A DNA stretch of 64,000 nucleotides from Acorus gramineus (taxonomy: Eukaryota; Streptophyta; Magnoliopsida; Acorales; Acoraceae): positions 992,001 to 1,056,000 of the forward strand of contig CM060849.1 of assembly GCA_030737835.1 (NCBI GenBank). The letters are read 5' to 3'. How positions within the stretch are numbered: the first letter of the stretch is position 1; every line of letters starts with the position of its first letter. Below are positions 1 to 10,243 of this stretch, one piece after another. The position numbers were made by a program, and so were the translations under genes. The notes beneath the pieces were generated by a model. It searched no databases. It was not told the DNA's origin and saw only the letters and a list, made by a program, of their open reading frames with translations.

Positions 1-1130
1 ACGGAAGATGCCCTTCGACGGGGACACCTTCAGGAAAACATGGTCACCAACCTCGAAGGCGAGCTCATGGCGACGACGATCGGCGTAGCTCTTCTGACGG
101 CTTTGAGCGATTCGGATATGCTCACGAATCGTCTTGACCTTCTCTGAGGTCTGGCGGACGATCTCTGGTCCCTCCAACTGGCGCTCTCCGACCTCGTCCC
201 AACACAAGGGAGACCTACAGCTGCGGCCATAGAGTGCTTCATATGGTGCCATCCGAATACTCGAGTGGTAGCTGTTGTTGTAGGTGAACTCCACCAACGG
301 GAGATGCCTCTCCCAACTGCCCCCAAAGTCGAGAATGCAAGCTCGCAGCATGTCCTCCAGGGTCTGTATCGTCCTCTCCGACTGGCCGTCCATCTACGGA
401 TGAAATTCTATACTAAAGTGGAGGTCTGTACCAAGGGCGTGTTGGAGGCTGCACCAGAACCTTGAAGTAAACCTCGCGTCTCGATCAGAAATGATGCTGA
501 CTGGAGTGCCATGGAGACGAACAATCTCAGAGACAAACAACTGCGCCAGGGTGTCCAGAGAATCGGTGAGTCGAATGGGGAGGAAATGAGCGGACTTAGT
601 CAGTCGGTCGACGATCACCTAGATGGCATCGCGACCCGAACGTGACCTCGGCAAACCCGAAATGAAGTCCATGGTGATCTGCTCCCACTTCCACTGAGGA
701 ATCTCAATGGACTGCTGCTTCCCGCAGGACGCTGATGCTCCGACTTCACCTGCTAGCATACCAAGCAACGAGCAATGAAACGGCCAACATCCGCTTTCAT
801 CCCGTGCCACCAGTAGCCACGACGAAGGCCCCTGTACATCTTCGTGCCACCAGGATGCATTGTGTACCTCGAACGATGGGCCTCATTTAAGATCTTCTGC
901 TTCAACTCTACGTAGTCAGGAATCATACCCGACCTCTGAACCGCAGGATTCCATCCTCGCGAATCTGGTAGTCCAGACGCTCACCCCGGGCGACGCCTTC
1001 AGAGAGGACTAGAAAGTGAGGATCCCGCCCCTGAGCCGTGCGGATCTCATCGAGAAGAACGGGCTGCACCACTAGCCTGGCCAAAAAGCCACCCGCAGGC
1101 GTCTCTCGAATGCTGATCCAGCAAGCGGCC
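1..1130 (-). pseudogene. TEK-1 integrase remnant
   Basis: Integrase inserts the DNA copy into the chromosome. Recognisable peptides on the minus strand include the core around [17 protein letters not shown], the motif [11 protein letters not shown] with a catalytic Asp, and the upstream zinc-binding region near 780-900. The N-terminal part of the window matches the integrase C-terminal region of TEK-4. This is a fossil, broken in several places. The clade assignment rests on TEK-4, where the downstream chromodomain is visible. Confidence 0.85.
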
Positions 1131-1144
1131 TCCTCCAGAAGCCT

Positions 1145-2980
1145 TCAACGTACAACCAAGTGGGCGGCCATGCCCAAGGGCTGCCTGCTGAGAGCATCGG
1201 CCACGACATTCACCTTACCCGGATGGTAAGCGATGTCACAGTCATAGTCCTTCAGGAACTCGACCCAACATCGCTGACGCATGTTGAGCTCCGGCTGGGA
1301 CTGCAAATAAGTCAGGCTCTTGTGATCCGTGAAGAGTTCGAACTCCTCGGCATAGAGGTAGTGCCTCCATATCTTCAGCGCAAAGATGATCGCTGCTAAC
1401 TCCAAGTCCTGGGTGGGGTAATTCTGCTCATGGGGCTTCAACTGACGCAACGCATAGCCACAACCTTACCATACTGCATCAGGACGCAACCCAAACCCAG
1501 CCGTGATGCATCGAAGTAGACTGCGAATCCACCACTCTCAGACGGAATGGTAAGAACTGGCTCTGAGGTGAGTCTCCGCTTCAACTCCAGGAAGCTATCC
1601 TTGCAAGATGGGGACCACTCGAACCGGACATCCTTCCATCTGAGGCGGGTCAGTGGCACAGCTATCTTCGAGAAACCCTCGACAAACTTTCGGTAATAAC
1701 TGGCCAAACCCAGGAAGCTCTGAATCTCGGTGGGGTTCGACGATCGCTGCCAATTCGACACGGCGAGCGTCTTGTCCGGGTCCACAGATTTGCCCTCACC
1801 GGAAATCACATGGCCCAGAAATGCCACACGCTCCAACCAGAACTCGCACTTACTGAACTTGGTGAATAACTGATGTCGGGCCAAGGTCTCCAAGACAGTG
1901 CGAAGATGGTCAGCGTGCTCATCAAGACTCTTCGAGTACACCAGAATATCATCGATGAAAACTACCACAAAGGAGTTGAGGAAGGGCCAAAACACCCGGT
2001 TCATCAAATCCAGAAGGCCGCCAGCGCATTCGCCAACCCAAACGGCAGTACTCAAAACTTGTAGTGCCCATAACAGGTATGAAAAGCTGTGTTTGGAATA
2101 TCTAACTCCCGGATCTTCAGCTGATAGTAGCCCGAACGGAGATCTATCTTCGAAAAGACACGCGCTCCCTGGAGCTGGTCAAACATCGTCAATCCACAGT
2201 AAGGGGTACTTGTTCTTCACGGTCCACTTGTTCAGTTGCCTGTAATCAATACAAAGACGCAGCGAACCGTCCTTCTTCCGGACGAACAGAACAGGGGCTC
2301 CCCACGGAGAGACACTCGGACGTGCGAAGCCCTTCTCGAGCAACTCTTCCAGCTGCTCCTTGAGCACCTTCAGCTCTGTTGGGGCCATCCGGTACGGAGC
2401 CCTCAAAATCAGTTCGGTCCCCAGAATTAGATTAATCTCAAAATCGATTGCACGATCCATCGGTAGACCCGAAAGATCATCAGGAAAAATCTCCAGATAT
2501 TCTGCCACAACCGGAGTCTGACTGATATCTGCCCGCAGTGGTGCATCCTCCTTAGCAATGTACGCCAGAAAACCCTCACATCCTCCCTGAAGGAGTCTCC
2601 ACGCCTGGATGGACGACACGAACCCCAAAGGGGCTATGTCCCGATCGCCCACGAACTGGAAAGATCTCTGACCAGGGATGTGGAAGGACACCGAATTTTC
2701 AAAACAGTCAATACTGGTGTGGCTAGCTGAGAGCCAATCCATTCCCAGGATGGCATCAAAGTTCGTCATGGCGAGTTCGACCAACTCCAATGGAAACTCA
2801 TGCTCCGCAATCGCCACGGTACACCCCCGATAAACAGAGTGGAGGAGACTACGGTCTCCGACTGGTAATGAAATCTCCAGCATAGCATGAAGAGGGGGCC
2901 GACACCACACCCATCTGTCTCGTGAAAATAGGAGACACGAACGAGTGCGTGTCCCCAGAATCAAATAGCACATAGGCAGG
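1145..2980 (-). pseudogene. TEK-1 protease, reverse transcriptase and RNase H remnants
   Basis: From right to left on the minus strand: a protease region near 2850-2980; reverse transcriptase at about 1600-2420 with [10 protein letters not shown] near 2260 and the catalytic box FIDDILVYS near 1960; and RNase H at about 1150-1590 with [13 protein letters not shown] and [11 protein letters not shown]. In this family these are made as one polyprotein and act in the cytoplasmic particle to copy the RNA. The region is broken in several places and is a fossil. Confidence 0.88.
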
Positions 2981-5059
2981 AAGCTGAGAGATTAGAACAA
3001 TACCTCAGACAATGCTACCCGAAGCCTGTGCCTCCTCGGCTGTAAGTGCTACAACACGACCCTGAACAAGCTACGGCTGAGGAGCAGGGGCACGCCTCAC
3101 AGGCTGCACTGGCTGCCTCCTCTGGTCAATTCGGCCACCCTGTGGCTGCTATTGCTGACGCTGCGGCTGCTGTCGAGGCACAGGAGGTCGGCCAGCATCA
3201 GGGCAATCATAGGAAATATGTCCAACCCGCTGACAATGATAACAACGTCGCGTCTCTGATCGCCTAGCCTGGAATGGTACTCAGCAATGGGTGCTGGACC
3301 CCGCACTTGCACCACATCGACTGGAGTAGCGGCGGCCGCTGGCCGACCAAAGCGGGTCCGCTTGTTCTTGCGACGTCCCTGGTCCTGGCTCCTGGGGGGC
3401 CTCTGGTCCGCAGAAGGGGTTTTAACCCCCGAGGGAACCCAAGGTCTCGCTCGACTATCCTCGCACGAGACACCAGGTCTGAGTACCTCGAGAAAGCCTA
3501 AGAGGTGACGTGCACCCTGATGGTGCTAATGAGACCCATCTCGAACCGACGGTATCGCGTCTCCTCATCCATCACTAAGGCGGGGGCAAACCGAGAAAAC
3601 CTCGCGAAACGTGTAGAGTAATCAGCGACTGACATGGAGCCCTGCGTCAGCTGCTCGAACTCCCGCATCACGATCTGACGTGTCAAAAACGGGAAGTACT
3701 CTTCCAGGAAGTAACTTCGGAATCCGGCCCATAGAAGTCGCCCCACACCCTCGGGGATGTCCACCGATCGGGTAGCCCACCAGTCGGCGGCGCTACCCTT
3801 CAACATGAAGGTGGCCAGTGAGACACGCTGGCGGTCTGTGTAGTGCATGGTCGAGAAGATCTTGTCTATCTCAATCAACCAACACTCAGGGGCAAGGGGG
3901 TCCGTCGACAAGCCATGGAACTCGGGAAGGTGAAGCTTCAGAAAGGCGGTGAGGCCGCTCTGATGCACACGTGCCGCAGCCTCTAGCTCCACCTCCCTCT
4001 CCAGGGAATCCTGAATTACTTCTACTGGAATCTCCACTGGGACAGGGGGTACCTCGGGCACAACCAGTGGATCTGCTACCAAGGGGACCTGCGGGACTGC
4101 CTCGGGGCCTCCCACAGCTCTTGGATCTCTCGCGCCTCCTCAACCAACGCCCTAGTCTGGGCCTCCAGTGCCCTAGTCTGAGTCTCCACTAGATCTGCTG
4201 TTATATATGTGTCACTTTTAGCCTTCTGGTCACCTTTGGGACATTTCTGGCAGTTTTTCAACTTTTTCTTTTTTCGATCGGAACCGCTAAAATTTTGGAC
4301 TTTTAGCTATCATCATGAGCTTGAGAACTCCGATTGAAAATCTAACTGCACATTATGTGTCCTAGTGCCATTTCAAACCACTCACGAAAATTTCATCGAA
4401 TTTCGGTAGCGTTCAGAATTTGGCTGCTCCGAATCGTATCTGGGTTTTGACCGAGCGGGAATGTCAAAGAAGACTTTGACCAAGTCAAGTTTGACCATTG
4501 ACTTGGTCAAATGGTTTTGTTTTTTTGTGTGGTTGGGTTGACTCAAAGTCAAGCCACCAAGTGAAATTGTTCCAAGTGTGTGAGTGTGTGTGTGTGTGTG
4601 AAGCCCTATTTGTGGGCGTCCCCTCTCTTTTCCCCATCTCACCATCTCTCACTCACTCCACTCAATCCATTTCTCTCCTCTTGTTGTTTGCCTCCATTAG
4701 AGCTAGTAGAAGAAGAAGAAAGGGAAAACCCTAGAAGGGAAAAAGATAGGTAAGGGTTGGATCTATCTTTCCATGGTTTTTGTTTTGCTTTCCCCTTTGT
4801 TGACCTCCCTCTCATGGCTTCTCCCCCCCCCCCCCCTGTTTTCAGCCATTGTTAGGGCTGAGAGTGGCTGAGGTGGTGGTGGTCTTGGTGGTGGCGATTT
4901 GGTGCGCAAAGGGCACCCGAGTTCCCTCCCTTGTTCTTCCTCTCCTTGGGTAAGTCCTTCTCCTCCCTATGCTTGTTTAGATGCTTGTTTAGGGTGTGTA
5001 TTTGGGTATGCATGCTATGCATGGGTGTGAGGGGGTGTGGGAGGGCTGAGGAGGGGGTG

Positions 5060-5345
5060 GAAGGGGCTCGGGCGCGCGTGCAGGGTCATCCGCGCGCGTG
5101 CGCGCGCGTCTACGCGCGCAGGCAGGCGCTGGTGTGCGCAGACGCGCGAGCGTGCGCGCACGCGCGGCAGTGCGTCTGGGCCAGCAGGCAGGGGCGCGGT
5201 AGTGCGCCAGGGGCGCAGGGGCATGTGCGGGCGTGCGCATTCATGTGTGCGCGTGCGGGGGGCCATGCGTATGGCTGCCCGAGGGTTCTGGAGGGTGTCG
5301 GGGCACTCGGACTCGCGTGCGTACGCGCGTGCGGGCCCTTATGCA
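5060..5345 (+). repeat. CG/TG-alternating tract in solo LTR
   Basis: A stretch rich in GCGCGCG and GTGCGCGC with strong alternation of purine and pyrimidine lies in the implied first intron. Similar tracts lie at about 8560-8860, 35515-35900, 43190-43410 and 56990-57145. The open frames here (Arg/Ala/Cys/His-rich) follow from base composition and are not genes. Confidence 0.8.
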
Positions 5346-5504
5346 TGCTTGTCCGAGTATTGGGTATTTCTAGTAAATTTCTTATGCATTTGTGTAGTTT
5401 ACTCACCGTATTGAATGCCTATGTCTTGCAGATCTTGACGGACGGTCATGCAATGACCCGGGTTTTGGTGAGTGGGACAATCCAACCCAGTAGGGAGGCG
5501 TTCG

Positions 5505-5522
5505 ATGCACGTAGGCGTGCAT
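5505..5522 (+). other. Conserved LTR hairpin (ATGCACG/CGTGCAT)
   Basis: The inverted repeat ATGCACG-tagg-CGTGCAT has an outer stem formed by GGGAGGC upstream and GCCCTCCC downstream. It starts about 37 bases after the strong donor at 5468. Equivalent hairpins with changed but still pairing arms occur in the other LTRs. Confidence 0.6.
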
Positions 5523-6933
5523 TGCCCTCCCCTGGGGCACCATAATTGTGTATTAACATGTAATAAATATAAAACTATGCATGCATGATTAATATGATGT
5601 ATCCATGCCACCTTAGACTTGTATGCTAGGGATATGCACCCTTATATCATGTATAGAGGCCTATGCATGCCTAGACACCATGCCCCGAACTATGTATGTT
5701 TCCCATCTAGTTTAATCTAATTAAATCAAAATGAGAGCATTTAGTTATAAGCATGCCTTAGAGAATATTATAACCTTGTTGTTATAATATATGTCTCCCC
5801 GCATCTTAGTTATGCGCCCTAGAGGAATTCTTGAGAATTCATGACATTATTAGTGTTACAAATCGGTGTCGACAGATCCATGAGGATCGTATCCGTGTGA
5901 GTAGGCTGTCTTCTCCTTTTGGTAGGATCCGATATAGGGACTCTCCGGCGTTGGCTGACCTGACAGAGGGCTCCCGTCCGTAGGTACCTCTGATGCGTCG
6001 GACAGTACTGATAGTGGGAGTATACCAGGTGGAGGCTACGGAGTGTGGGAGAGGCTACCGGGTGGACCAGGGGTGGAGAGCGGTCTAGTATGCCCCAAGA
6101 GGCCCATGTCACCCCCAGTAAAGGGTGAGGGTGAGGGGGGAGGTGGGTTGGCGATGAAACGACCCACTAGAATGTGTAGTTGCTCCCGTGTTAGGGGCTA
6201 TAAATTATTTAAGGTTAATATAAATTGTGATGCATGGGTTGTGCTATTCACTGAGTGTGTGGCTCACCCCTCGCATATATTTTTCTCCAGTTATATCTGA
6301 GTCGGATCTAAAGGAGGAGCTCCCCGAGGCACCATAGCAGTAGCGGAGCAGCGTCACGTTTTGCGAGTGAGAGGCTATCAGCATCCCTTTCTTGATTGTA
6401 TGTATTATTATCCGTGGTTGGGCACATACTTGTATTTGGATGTCGTTGTGTATATTGGCTCTCACAGGACAGTTGATTATGTATCGGGTCTGTAATATGT
6501 CTTTGAATTACAGACTCAGTCGTTTAAGCTTCCGCTATTTGTATATATTATGTTAGCCACCTTATTGTCTGTGTTTTCATTTCGATGTTGTTTAGAGTAT
6601 GTTATTGATCTCCTGTATAGACTGCTGATATTTTATATACTTGCCACGTATCGGGGACGGCCGCCCTGGGGCGTGACATCTGCGATACGAGCGTAAGCAC
6701 GCTCCCATGCAGGAGGCTCCTGCGCCGGTCCTGGCCCCATAGCCGAGGACCCTTCAGTAGACTCCTCGCCTTTGGTAGGTTCGGAAACCTCCGAGGCCTG
6801 AGGAGGACCACGTCCTTGCATCCGTCTGCGAGGAGGCATATCAGCAACCTAAGAAACAAATACTAGGATCAGAATACTCATATAGAAATCCTAGGACTCA
6901 TCTCTAAGAAAACAATTGGCTCTGACAGGACCA

Positions 6934-6946
6934 GGCTCTGATACCA
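6934..6946 (-). promoter_or_regulatory. TEK-1 primer-binding site (initiator tRNA-Met type)
   Basis: The minus strand reads TGGTATCAGAGCC, which matches the 3' end of plant initiator tRNA-Met as used by most plant Ty3/gypsy elements. It lies five bases inside the LTR edge at 6952. Confidence 0.93.
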
Positions 6947-6951
6947 ACTTT

Positions 6952-9255
6952 TGTCACGCCCCAGGGCGGCCGTCCCCGATACATGGCATATATATATAAT
7001 ATCAGCAGTCCATACACGAGATCAATAAAAGACTCTAAACAACATCGAAGGTAATAACACAATTAACAATGTAGCTGACATAATATATATACATATAGCG
7101 GAAGCTTAAACGACTGAGTCTGTAATTCAAAGACATATTACTGACCAGAATACATAATCAACTATCCTGTAAGATCCAATATAAAACAAAGACATCAACA
7201 TACAAGTATTGTGCCCAAGCACGAGTAACAATACTACAAGGAAAAAGGGGGATGCTGATGGCCTCTCACTCGCAAGACCCAAAACACGAACGCTGCTCCG
7301 CTACTGGTGCGATGCATCCGGGAGCTCCTCCTTCAGATCAGACTCAGCGACAACTGGAGGAAAAAGGTATGCGAGGGGTGAGCCACAAGCTCAGTGAATG
7401 GTACAATCCATGCAACACAACTCATATTAACCTTAAAAAAATCATTAAAGTCCCTAAGATGGGAGTAACTGCACAAATTGGTGGGTCGTAGTGACGCCGA
7501 CCCACCACACCCTCACCCTTTAGAGGTGACATAGGACTTTTGGGAGATATTAGACTGCTCTACACCCTTGGTCCACCGGTAGCCCTTTTCCCGATTAGCC
7601 TCTACCTGGTATACTCCCACGATCAGTACGTTCCTGATTGCATCGGTAGTACCTACGGATGGGAGTCCTCTGTCAAGACAGCTTTTCCCAATGCCGGGGA
7701 GTTCCTACATCGGATCCAAGGAATAGGAGAAAACAATCTAACACTTGCAGATACGATCCTCTTAAATCCGTCGACACCGGTTACTAAACACCGATACGGT
7801 AAAGAATTCTCAAGAATTCCCTCCAGGGCGCATAACTCAGATGCGGGGAAAACATATTATTCATAGTGACAATTGCCAAGTATGACCCCCATAAGTGGTC
7901 ATACACTTGCCTAAACTCATTAGGCAAGATTTGAGGCTCAACTTAAGCATATAACATGGATAATAAATACACAAGGAATTCATCATGGAAGCATTTAAAT
8001 AATATAATAACAAGGTCATAATATTTTCTAAGGCATGCTTACACTTATGCTTTTCATAGATAGCTAAGGGTATACTTAGGCAAGGTCGGGGTGCATGTAG
8101 GAATCAAATGTTATCCTAACATGGGACATGATGCATGAACAAGCATTGGACCCTACACATGATACTAGGATGTATAACCCTAACATGTTAGGTCTAACAT
8201 GACATGGATGCAACCTAACAAGCCCAATAATAACATATACATGCAAATATGGTTAATATGCAGTTATGATGCCCCAAGGGAGGGCAATGCACGTCTACGT
8301 GCATCGAACGCCTCCCAACTGGGTTGGATCGACCCACTCACCGCAACCCGGGTCATCGCGTGGCCGTTCACCAAGATCTGCAAAACAAGGGCATCCAATA
8401 TGGTGAGTATAACTACATAAATATACATGGAATTTACTAGAAATGCCAAAGACTCGGACAAGCACGCATACGGGCTCGCACGCATGCGAGTACGCACGTA
8501 CGCACGCAAGCTCGACTGCCCCGACACCTACCTGAACCCTCGGGCAGCCACACGCATAGCCCCCGCACGCGTACGCACGCATAAGCACGCGCGCACGCAC
8601 CCCCGCACCCCCTAGCGCACTGCCGCGCGTCCATCCGTGCGACAAGACGCGCTGCCGCGCGCGGGCGCCTGCGCGCACTGAACGTTCCGCCCGCGCGCAC
8701 TCTCGCGTACTGCGTGCCCGCGCCATCTCCTCGTGCGCACGCTCGCGTGCCTGTGCGTACGTTAGTGTGCCAGCCAGCGCGCCCGACTGCGCGCGCCAGC
8801 ACCCCTCTGCGCGCGCGTCTGCGCGCGCACGCGCGCGGATGGCTTTGTGCGTGCGCCCAGACCTCTCCCATCCCCTCCACAGCCCTCGCACACACCCTAA
8901 CCCACATGCATGGCATGCTTGATCACCCTAACAGCCCTAACAACCATTAAAACAAAGATAAGGGATGAGGAGAGCTTACCAAAGGATGAAAAAGAAAAAG
9001 GGAGGTATTCGAGTGTTCTTGGCGCACCAAAACCACCGCAACCGCCACCACCAACACAACCACTTCCTCAGCCTTACTTGGTTGAAAATCAGGGGCAAAA
9101 GGGGAGCATGAGAGGGAGCCTAAGAGAAGGGAATCAACAATCACTACAAACAACACATTTACACACCTTTGTGTGTCCCTTCTCTTTCACTTCTCTTCTT
9201 TTGCTTCTTCTTCTCCTTCTTTTCCTTCAAAACACACACACACACACACACACAA
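6952..9255 (-). mobile_element. TEK-1 5' LTR (right part missing)
   Basis: The LTR starts with TGTCACGCCCC directly next to the primer-binding site, in the minus orientation. It contains the usual blocks of this family in order: the (GGGTGA)n tract near 7510, the TGAGC/GCTCA hairpin at 7379-7393, the 36-nt block at 8342-8377 and a CG-rich stretch at 8560-8860. It does not reach the expected outer end. At a (CA)n tract near 9233-9256 it meets an LTR of opposite orientation. The right coordinate is therefore approximate. Confidence 0.8.
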
Positions 9256-9256
9256 A
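9233..9256 (+). repeat. (CA)n microsatellite at an LTR/LTR junction
   Basis: A short (CA)n run sits exactly where minus-strand LTR sequence of TEK-1 ends and plus-strand LTR sequence (H1) begins. Intact LTRs of family A also have (CA)n here (about 43855 and 60525), so the repeat probably supplied the breakpoint. Confidence 0.7.
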
Positions 9257-10243
9257 CATGGGTGCTCAGGTCGGTGCGGGCGCATGGGTGCGCGCTGTGT
9301 CCCGCATGCGTGCGCGCGGGATGTGTGTCCGGGCGCGGGCGTGGGGCCAGCGGGCGTAGGCAGTGCGCGCTTGCGTACGAGCGCGTGTAGGGGTGCACAC
9401 GGGGTTGCTAGGGTGTATTTTTGGGGTGTGCTGAGGGTTAGCATGCCTTGGGTTGTATGCGGGGGGCTCGGGCATGCGTTCGTATGTGTGTACTTGCATG
9501 CGTTCGAGCTTGTATGCATGCATGTCTGACTTCTTGGCCATTTAGTCAATTTGATGAGGCTATTATGTAATTATACTCACCCTTTTTGATACCCTTGCCT
9601 TTCAAATCTCGTAGATTGGACGCGCGACAATCCAGGTAATGGTGAGTGGCTCGATACAATCCCTCGGGAAGTGCTCGATGCACGTAATCATGCATCACAC
9701 ATCCATGGGACACCCTAGCTATACTTGTGTAGATAAGTAGTATGGCCATACTTAAACCATAATATGCTAGATATCTTGCATGCTAGGCTTATATAGCATG
9801 TATTTGCTTATGTATTATATTCATGTATGAATGATTGTGTTTGCATGCGCCCCTCTAGTATGGGCATGTTTTATGTGTTGTGTATGGATGTATAGAATAT
9901 GGCTAAATAAATAGTATAGTCACACTTAACCCTTAAATATGCTAGATATTTTGCATGCTAAGCTTATATAACACGTATTTGCTTATGTATTGTATTCATG
10001 TATAAATAATTGTGTTTGCATGCGCCCCTCTGGTATGAGCATGTTTTTTGTGTTGTGTATGGGTATATAGAATATGACATGCCTTAGGTAGTTTTGTAAT
10101 ACTACCCCACCTATATTAGTAATATCTAGCATGATTAAGCCTGAGTTAATAATCTGTACATGCATAATATCCCCTTGCCCTAAAGACTTGAGGGCGTGGT
10201 GTAGTTGTTGCGCCCATATTATTGGGGCGAAGCTATGACAAGC
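9256..10243 (+). mobile_element. LTR H1, piece 1 (Tekay family B)
   Basis: Plus-strand LTR sequence starts in the G-rich zone and includes the block with GGTGAGTGG near 9640-9650 and the palindrome ATGCACGTAATCATGCAT near 9680. It runs up to the target site of TEK-2 at 10243. The last five bases, caagc (10239-10243), are the target duplication. It continues at 20842. The outer 5' end of this LTR is missing. Two near-identical blocks of about 200 bp (about 9735-9890 and 9895-10075) suggest an internal duplication. Confidence 0.8.

Larger units (their letters stand above)
4949..6290 (+). promoter_or_regulatory. Candidate twice-spliced leader in the solo LTR
   Basis: The splice-like signals are, in order: donor CTTGG/GTAAGTCC at 4950; acceptor TGTCTTGCAG ending at 5431; a 36-nt block 5432-5467; donor TTTTG/GTGAGTGG at 5468; hairpin TGAGTGTGTGGCTCA at 6252-6266 with branch-like CTCAC; and acceptor TTTTTCTCCAG ending at 6290. 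The implied introns are 482 and 823 bp. The same order recurs in the other LTRs of the window. The motifs are seen directly; splicing is inferred. Confidence 0.55.
4199..6678 (+). mobile_element. Solo LTR, Tekay family A, in TEK-1 gag
   Basis: A 2480-bp LTR begins TGTTATATATGTG and ends GGGGCGTGACA. It is flanked by the exact 5-bp duplication tctgc (4194-4198 and 6679-6683). The uninterrupted gag sequence is seen at about 55280, which proves the insertion. There is no internal region, so this is a solo LTR left by recombination between two LTRs. The exact duplication suggests a recent origin. It is opposite in orientation to its host element. Confidence 0.96.
3040..6839 (-). pseudogene. TEK-1 gag remnant, interrupted by a solo LTR
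   Basis: Gag forms the particle shell. Its start codon lies at 6839 (minus), in the context GAGGAGGCAT shared by all copies in the window. The capsid part, with IEIDKIFSTMHYTDRQRVSL and LKGSAADWWATR, lies at about 3770-3900. A CCHC knuckle region lies near 3190-3260. The solo LTR at 4199-6678 splits the gene. The protein would be proline- and arginine-rich at its N-terminus, as in TEK-3. It is a fossil. Confidence 0.88.
1..6951 (-). mobile_element. TEK-1, Tekay/Del-like Ty3/gypsy chromovirus, internal region (left end outside window)
   Basis: The minus strand carries, from right to left, a primer-binding site, gag, protease, reverse transcriptase, RNase H and integrase. That is the Ty3/gypsy order. 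Base 1 aligns with about position 44701 inside TEK-4, so the end of integrase, the chromodomain and the 3' LTR lie off the left edge. A solo LTR with its target duplication occupies 4199-6683. The element is a fossil with roughly eight to ten breaks in its coding part. Its coding sequence is close to that of TEK-4 by eye, so both belong to one family. Confidence 0.93.

Noticed and set aside
6934-6946. Possible tRNA gene fragment
   Set aside because: Only 13 bases match initiator tRNA-Met, placed beside an LTR edge: a primer-binding site.
9735-10075. Two similar blocks considered as separate LTR copies
   Set aside because: They share one LTR context without LTR ends between them. A local duplication inside H1 is simpler.
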